The notes under the pieces: model-generated
Databases searched by the model: none
Told to the model about the DNA's origin: nothing
What the model saw: only the letters and a program-made list of their open reading frames with translations
In this document: piece after piece, positions 4,541 through 8,169 of the stretch
Layout: every line of letters begins with the position of its first letter
Numbering within the stretch: the stretch's first letter is position 1
Source: Acetobacterium sp.
GTDB taxonomy: Bacteria; Bacillota; Clostridia; Eubacteriales; Eubacteriaceae
Reading direction: 5' to 3'
Assembly: GCA_022013395.1 (NCBI GenBank)
Contig: JAKLQL010000471.1
Coordinates: 1 to 8,169, forward strand
DNA length: 8,169 nucleotides
Translations under genes and position numbers: made by a program

Positions 4541-6256
4541 TTATTTTTTCCAGGGAATAACCACATAGTTTCCTTTGGTATCTTCGGCGATTCGCTTTAT
4601 CCATTTTTCTTCGTTATTGGCACGAGCCCGCAAAAACGGATCTTTGGTATCTGTGGCCAAAAGACTGGCGTTCATTACCCACCATTTATTCATAATGCCA
4701 GCCCGTTTTAAGTCAGCTTCTAAGCGGAGTGCTTCAAAGACCGGGGTAGCTTCTGGCAATGCCACAATAACAACTTCTGTTTCGGCCTGATTTTGCAGAC
4801 GTGGCAACAGGTTGACAACAGAATCGGGAATGTCGGCATTGGATCGTTGCATTTCTTTATGATAGCTTTCAGTGGAGTTAAGCAGTAGTAATGTATGGCC
4901 AGTTGGGGCCGTATCAATCACAACTACTCCATCTTCGGCTTTTTCGACCTGTTCAGCAAAGGCTCTAAATACGGCAATTTCCTGGGTACAGGGAGATTCC
5001 AGATCTTCGATAATATAATCGATGTCATTCTGACTCATATTAGCGGCTCTTGCTTTACCAAGAACTTCTTCCCGATATTTCTGCAATTCTTCGGCTTCAT
5101 CAATATTACTGACAGTGATATTTTCGCCACCCATGGTTGTTGCACTGATATGACCAGCTGGATCAGTGGTGGTCAGAAAAACTTTTTTTCCCATTTTTGA
5201 AAGACCCAGAGCAATCGCGGCTGCAATCGTTGTTTTGCCAACACCGCCTTTACCCATGGTGAAGATAACTTTTTTGTTTGAATCATACAAATCTTTCACC
5301 AGTTTTTCCAAACCGGGCATGTCACTGATTTCCTTAACTTTTTCCACTTCAAGCACATCATCTTCGGTAAATAAGCGACGAATATTGTCCACGCCGGCAA
5401 TGTTGTAGGCGCGTAGCGGCAGGGTATAAATGTCCAATGTCTTTAAACTGTTGGGAATTTTGTTGACGGCATCTTTTTGTTTGCTGTAGAAAGCTGTCGC
5501 AATTTCATCGGTTTTGTCAAAATTTTCAAGGGCACCGTTGATAATCAGAATCTGATTTTCCACCCCAATTTCTTTTAATTCTTGAGATGCTCTGGCTGCT
5601 TCTGCCAATGGTGATGGTTCTGGACGGGAAACCAGAATCAGAGTGGTCAACTCACCATCAGATAAGGTTCGCACTGCTTTTTCATACATTTTCTTTTGTT
5701 CGGTTAAACCGGACAACTGCCCCAGACAAGAGGCGCCGTGGGTACTTTCATCGATAAAGCTGTCCCAGGCTGATGGCAATTGCAGCATTCGCAGAGTATG
5801 GCCGGTAGGAGCGGTATCAAAGATAATGTAATCATAATCGTTACTCATTTTTTCATCGGTAATGAATCGGGAAAATTCGTTAAAAGCGGCAATTTCAACC
5901 GTACATGAACCAGCCAACTGTTCTTCCATACTGGCGATGGCTACATCTGGTAGTTTTCCACGATATGGGCCAACTACGGATTCCTTATATTCTTCAGCTG
6001 CCTGAATCGGATCCAGATTGGCAACCATTAAATTCGGTACGTTTTTAATGGGCACTCCCTGTCCGGTTAATTCGGTTTCGAATACATCCTGTAAATTTGA
6101 CGCTGGATCGGTGCTGACAAGAAATACTTTCTTTCCTTGATCGGCCAGGCTAACCGCCGTTGCACAGGCAGTGGAGGTTTTACCAACGCCGCCTTTGCCG
6201 GTATAGAATAAATATTTAGTTAAATTAATCGTATCGGGTGTAAAATTTTTGTACAT
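4541..6256 (-). CDS. arsA: ArsA arsenite-translocating-type ATPase, two fused halves
   Basis: Protein of 571 residues, close to the 583 of plasmid R773 ArsA. ATG at 6254-6256 follows GCAGGA with 5-nt spacing. Two homologous P-loop ATPase halves are present: A1 with GKGGVGKT at 20-27 and DTAPTGHT at 147-154, and A2 with GKGGVGKT at 335-342 and DTAPTGHT at 448-455, joined by a linker around 295-325. The three arsenite-binding cysteines known from ArsA (Cys113, 172 and 422 there) have counterparts C118 (AGSCTVEIAAF), C177 (GASCLGQLSGL) and C423 (ESPCTQEIAVF), so the metalloid site appears intact. ArsA is a cytoplasmic ATPase that energises the ArsB or Acr3 arsenite efflux pump, usually fed by ArsD. 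None of those partners is in the window. It has its own ladder-controlled promoter 106 bp after lpdA and is followed closely by xdhC. The identity is strong; involvement in arsenic efflux itself is inferred. Confidence 0.93.
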   Translation of the reverse strand: MYKNFTPDTINLTKYLFYTGKGGVGKTSTACATAVSLADQGKKVFLVSTDPASNLQDVFETELTGQGVPIKNVPNLMVANLDPIQAAEEYKESVVGPYRGKLPDVAIASMEEQLAGSCTVEIAAFNEFSRFITDEKMSNDYDYIIFDTAPTGHTLRMLQLPSAWDSFIDESTHGASCLGQLSGLTEQKKMYEKAVRTLSDGELTTLILVSRPEPSPLAEAARASQELKEIGVENQILIINGALENFDKTDEIATAFYSKQKDAVNKIPNSLKTLDIYTLPLRAYNIAGVDNIRRLFTEDDVLEVEKVKEISDMPGLEKLVKDLYDSNKKVIFTMGKGGVGKTTIAAAIALGLSKMGKKVFLTTTDPAGHISATTMGGENITVSNIDEAEELQKYREEVLGKARAANMSQNDIDYIIEDLESPCTQEIAVFRAFAEQVEKAEDGVVVIDTAPTGHTLLLLNSTESYHKEMQRSNADIPDSVVNLLPRLQNQAETEVVIVALPEATPVFEALRLEADLKRAGIMNKWWVMNASLLATDTKDPFLRARANNEEKWIKRIAEDTKGNYVVIPWKK

Positions 6257-6270
6257 AATGGTCCTGCTTT

Positions 6271-6326
6271 CTTATATGATTTTTAATTCATATGTCTTTG
6301 TAATCATATGATAACTCTTTCATACG
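6271..6326 (-). repeat. Four-unit 16-bp repeat ladder, candidate operator of arsA
   Basis: On the plus strand, units begin at 6271 (CTTATATG), 6287 (TTCATATG), 6303 (ATCATATG) and 6319 (TTCATACG), exactly 16 bp apart. The unit at 6319 lies inside the promoter spacer and the unit at 6303 overlaps the -10 box; two more lie in the leader. Because CATATG is itself a palindrome, each unit could be read in either direction. The 12-bp offset from the first unit to the -35 edge is identical at lpdA and arsR2. Confidence 0.75.
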
Positions 6327-6336
6327 ACCATGTCAA
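6308..6336 (-). promoter_or_regulatory. Strong sigma-70 promoter of arsA-xdhC-arsR
   Basis: The minus strand carries a perfect -35 TTGACA (6331-6336), a 17-bp spacer, and -10 TATCAT (6308-6313; 5 of 6). Transcription should begin near 6301, giving a leader of about 45 nt. No terminator hairpin was seen between the lpdA stop (6363) and this promoter, so read-through from lpdA is also likely. Confidence 0.82.
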
Positions 6337-6362
6337 GTTTTTTTCATTTTATAAATGTAAGT

Positions 6363-7763
6363 TTATAAGTGTAATGATACTTTGTTGATTGATTTTCCAT
6401 GAACATCATGAAGTGCTTCCATGATGGCTTCGGACAGGGTTGGATGTGGATGGATTACCTCTCCCAGCACTTCGGCCGTTAAACCAAGGTGTACTGCCAT
6501 GGTTAACTCTGCCAGCAGGTCAGTCGCCTCAGGTCCAACAATCGAAGCTCCGATCACCACATCTTTTTCATCCACAATGATTTTAACCTGTCCCTGGATT
6601 TTCCCGATGATTTGGGCTTTTCCCAATGCTCTAAAATCATAACTGCCGGTTTTATAAGGAATTCCTTTTTCCCGGGCTTCTTTCTCAGTTACTCCAACGG
6701 CGGCGACCTGGGGATCAGTATACACACACCTGGGGATTGCTTTATGAACCCCTGTTTTAGTTTTCCCCAACATATTTTCGGCGGCAATAATCCCTTCTTT
6801 GGATGCGACGTGCGCCAAAAACGGGGTGTTAATAAGATCACCAACAGCATAAATTCCTTTGACACTGGTTTCCAGGAACTCATCGACTTCAATATGACCC
6901 TGATGATCTATTTCAATTCCGACGGCTTCCAGGTTAAGTCCTTTTGAATAGCTGGTTCGGCCAATGGAAAGCAGCATCATTTCAGCTTCTAAAATTTTGC
7001 CATCGGTCAGTGTCACTACGACCCCTGAGTTCTGAACACTCACATCAATAACGACATTTGATGTCAATACCTTTATTTTTTCCCGTTTAAATTGTCGTAG
7101 TAGTTGTTTAGCAACATCCTCGTCCTCGGAATTTAAAATCTGATCGGCCATTTCCACGATTGTTATCTGTGTCCCCATCCGTCTAAAAAATTGTCCCAGT
7201 TCGCACCCGATAACACCGCCGCCAACAACGATCATCGTTTTGGGCGGTGCTTTTAAATCCAATGCCTCGGTGCTGGTAATCACTTTCTTCCGATCACCTT
7301 TTTTTTCATCATAATGAAACATTTCCGGACAGATAGATACTGAACCAGTCGCCAATAATATTTTATCGCTTACCAGTGTTTCAACACCGCCATCGTTAAG
7401 TTGAACTTCCACTGTTTTTGAATCGATCAGTTTGCCGATACCATGAACCAGATTAACACGATTCGATTCAAAAAGAAATTCAATTCCTTTAACTAAACCG
7501 GATACCACTTTATCTTTTCGTTCAATCATTTGCTTTAAATCGGCGGTCGTATGACCGTTAAAAACCCCAAACTTTTCGGCTTCCAATGAGGTTGTCAAAA
7601 CATCTGACGATGCCAGCAAAGCCTTAGTCGGAATACAACCAATATTTAGGCAGGTTCCGCCAACCTCATTTTTCTCAACAATCGTTACTTCTGCACCTAA
7701 TTTAGCCGCCATAATGGCGGCCTCATACCCCCCCGGACCAGCACCGATAATAGTAATTTTCAT
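6363..7763 (-). CDS. lpdA: Dihydrolipoamide dehydrogenase
   Basis: Protein of 466 residues, the usual length for the family (about 460-475). ATG at 7761-7763 follows GGGAG with 5-nt spacing. It is a homodimeric flavoenzyme that reoxidises dihydrolipoamide with NAD+. Domains in order: FAD-binding GAGPGG (7-12), redox disulfide in GGTCLNIGCIPTKALL with C38 and C43, the NAD-binding domain with GGGVIG (181-186), the second FAD motif YAVGDL (305-310), and the dimerisation domain with the catalytic HPHPTLSE at 438-445 (His-Glu pair). The CxxxxC spacing and HPHPTxSE favour lipoamide dehydrogenase over mercuric or glutathione reductase; no N-terminal metal-binding or lipoyl domain is present. Glycine-cleavage or 2-oxoacid dehydrogenase partners are not adjacent. 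Instead it heads a metalloid-type unit with arsA and arsR behind a ladder-controlled promoter, so it may be a stress-inducible copy acting on a lipoylated or dithiol carrier. Trivalent arsenicals are known to attack dihydrolipoyl thiols. The enzyme class is firm, the physiological partner unknown. Confidence 0.92.
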   Translation of the reverse strand: MKITIIGAGPGGYEAAIMAAKLGAEVTIVEKNEVGGTCLNIGCIPTKALLASSDVLTTSLEAEKFGVFNGHTTADLKQMIERKDKVVSGLVKGIEFLFESNRVNLVHGIGKLIDSKTVEVQLNDGGVETLVSDKILLATGSVSICPEMFHYDEKKGDRKKVITSTEALDLKAPPKTMIVVGGGVIGCELGQFFRRMGTQITIVEMADQILNSEDEDVAKQLLRQFKREKIKVLTSNVVIDVSVQNSGVVVTLTDGKILEAEMMLLSIGRTSYSKGLNLEAVGIEIDHQGHIEVDEFLETSVKGIYAVGDLINTPFLAHVASKEGIIAAENMLGKTKTGVHKAIPRCVYTDPQVAAVGVTEKEAREKGIPYKTGSYDFRALGKAQIIGKIQGQVKIIVDEKDVVIGASIVGPEATDLLAELTMAVHLGLTAEVLGEVIHPHPTLSEAIMEALHDVHGKSINKVSLHL

Positions 7764-7801
7764 TTTTGCTCCCTTTTTATCTGATAAGCGTACGCATATC
7801 G

Positions 7802-7857
7802 TTCAAATAAACATCCGTTCACATGATTATTTATTCATACGCTATCGTGTTCGAATT
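7802..7857 (-). repeat. Four-unit 16-bp repeat ladder, candidate operator of lpdA
   Basis: On the plus strand, units begin at 7802 (TTCAAAT), 7818 (TTCACAT), 7834 (TTCATAC) and 7850 (TTCGAAT), exactly 16 bp apart. The first lies in the promoter spacer, the second overlaps the -10 position, and the last two lie in the leader. All four keep TTC; the following bases vary more than at arsA. The phase relative to the -35 box is the same as at arsA and arsR2. Confidence 0.72.
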
Positions 7858-7867
7858 AATTTGTCAA
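7839..7867 (-). promoter_or_regulatory. Sigma-70-type promoter of lpdA
   Basis: The minus strand has a perfect -35 TTGACA (7862-7867). At the same 17-bp spacing as the two sister promoters the -10 position reads TAGCGT (7839-7844), only 3 of 6 matches, so the -10 is weak or misplaced. Predicted start is near 7832, with a leader of about 69 nt carrying two ladder units. Confidence 0.6.
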
Positions 7868-7946
7868 CTGTAATTTTTTATCACTTTTTTAATTCTATTT
7901 GTAACATCTGAATTTTTATCAACCCAAATTCTACCTGTTAATTTTA

Positions 7947-7975
7947 TTGACGGATTTATTTTTAGCGTCTATGAT
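7947..7975 (+). promoter_or_regulatory. Sigma-70 promoter of the cysteine desulfurase-like gene
   Basis: The plus strand has -35 TTGACG (7947-7952; 5 of 6), a 17-bp spacer, and -10 TATGAT (7970-7975; 5 of 6). Transcription should start near 7982, about 42 nt before the ATG at 8024. It diverges from the lpdA promoter, with about 80 bp between the -35 boxes. No 16-bp ladder lies at this promoter. Confidence 0.75.
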
Positions 7976-8023
7976 AAAAGAACAACTAAGCATATTATTA
8001 TTTGATTATAGAAGGAGACGTTC

Positions 8024-8169
8024 ATGGATATTTATTTAGATAATGCCGCAACCACCTTTCCTAAACCATTAGCTGTCCCGGAAGCGATTTACGATTATAT
8101 TGTTAATAATGGCGGGACTTCCGGTCGTGGCTCCTACGAAAAAGCCATTTTGGCGGATGGTCTTGTCTA
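8024..8169 (+). CDS. Class-V aminotransferase / cysteine desulfurase family protein, 3' part cut
   Basis: Only the first 48 codons are present. ATG at 8024-8026 follows AAGGAG (8012-8017) with 6-nt spacing. The start MDIYLDNAATTFPKP followed by NNGGTSGRGSYEKA (residues 28-41) is typical of pyridoxal-phosphate enzymes of aminotransferase class V, closest in feel to the cysteine desulfurase-like family whose members begin IYLDNAATTxPKP and contain a GRGSH/Y segment. Such enzymes mobilise sulfur (or selenium) from cysteine (or selenocysteine). Members of this subfamily are known beside selenium-dependent molybdenum hydroxylase genes, which agrees with the XdhC and molybdopterin-binding proteins here. 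The PLP lysine and active-site cysteine lie outside the window, so activity cannot be judged. It is divergent from lpdA with its own good promoter. Confidence 0.85.
   Translation, partial: MDIYLDNAATTFPKPLAVPEAIYDYIVNNGGTSGRGSYEKAILADGLV

Noticed and set aside
6363..7763. Mercuric reductase or thioredoxin/glutathione reductase as alternative identity
   Set aside because: There is no N-terminal heavy-metal domain or C-terminal vicinal Cys pair, the disulfide is CxxxxC, and the HPHPTLSE motif fits lipoamide dehydrogenase.
7714..7911. Plus-strand 65-codon frame over the lpdA start and promoter
   Set aside because: It is antisense to the FAD-binding start of lpdA and covers its promoter and repeat ladder. 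There is no ribosome-binding site or domain.

Overview
This window looks like chromosomal DNA of a low-to-moderate-GC anaerobic Firmicute. An acetogen of the Acetobacterium/Eubacterium kind is my best guess, from protein flavour, AT-rich spacers, strong GGAGG ribosome-binding sites and molybdenum/selenium-type accessory genes. That placement is inference. All genes but the last lie on the minus strand, so the layout is best read from right to left.

Right edge (7840-8169): two promoters diverge. The plus-strand one drives a class-V aminotransferase/cysteine desulfurase cut by the window end. The minus-strand one drives lpdA (dihydrolipoamide dehydrogenase). Next come arsA (double-domain arsenite-type ATPase with its own internal promoter), an XdhC/CoxI-family molybdenum cofactor maturation protein, and a classical ArsR repressor with the CVC metalloid motif. 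This unit ends in a strong 18-bp terminator hairpin at 3053-3094. A second unit follows: a different ArsR-family regulator without CVC, then a cysteine-rich DGC-family putative zinc-binding protein with an extra N-terminal half, then a short decayed coding fragment and a terminator at about 1440-1485. Last, after an AT-rich spacer, is a molybdopterin-binding (MoCF) protein that runs off the left edge. It is preceded by a textbook sigma-54 promoter and three upstream direct repeats that look like activator sites.

The most striking structure is regulatory. The promoters of lpdA, arsA and the second arsR-like gene share one architecture: a perfect TTGACA -35 box, a 17-bp spacer to a -10 hexamer, and a ladder of TTCATAT-like units repeated every 16 bp in exactly the same phase relative to the -35 box (four, four and five units). 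This ties the lpdA-arsA-xdhC-arsR block and the arsR2-DGC block into one likely regulon, presumably controlled by one or both ArsR proteins.

Functionally, the window puts metalloid-response genes (arsA, two ArsR-type genes) beside molybdenum-hydroxylase maturation functions (XdhC, MoCF protein, cysteine desulfurase) and a thiol/disulfide flavoenzyme. No ArsB/Acr3 permease, ArsD chaperone or ArsC reductase is present here, so whether this is arsenic efflux or another thiophilic-element response is open. No tRNA, rRNA, CRISPR array or insertion sequence was seen.
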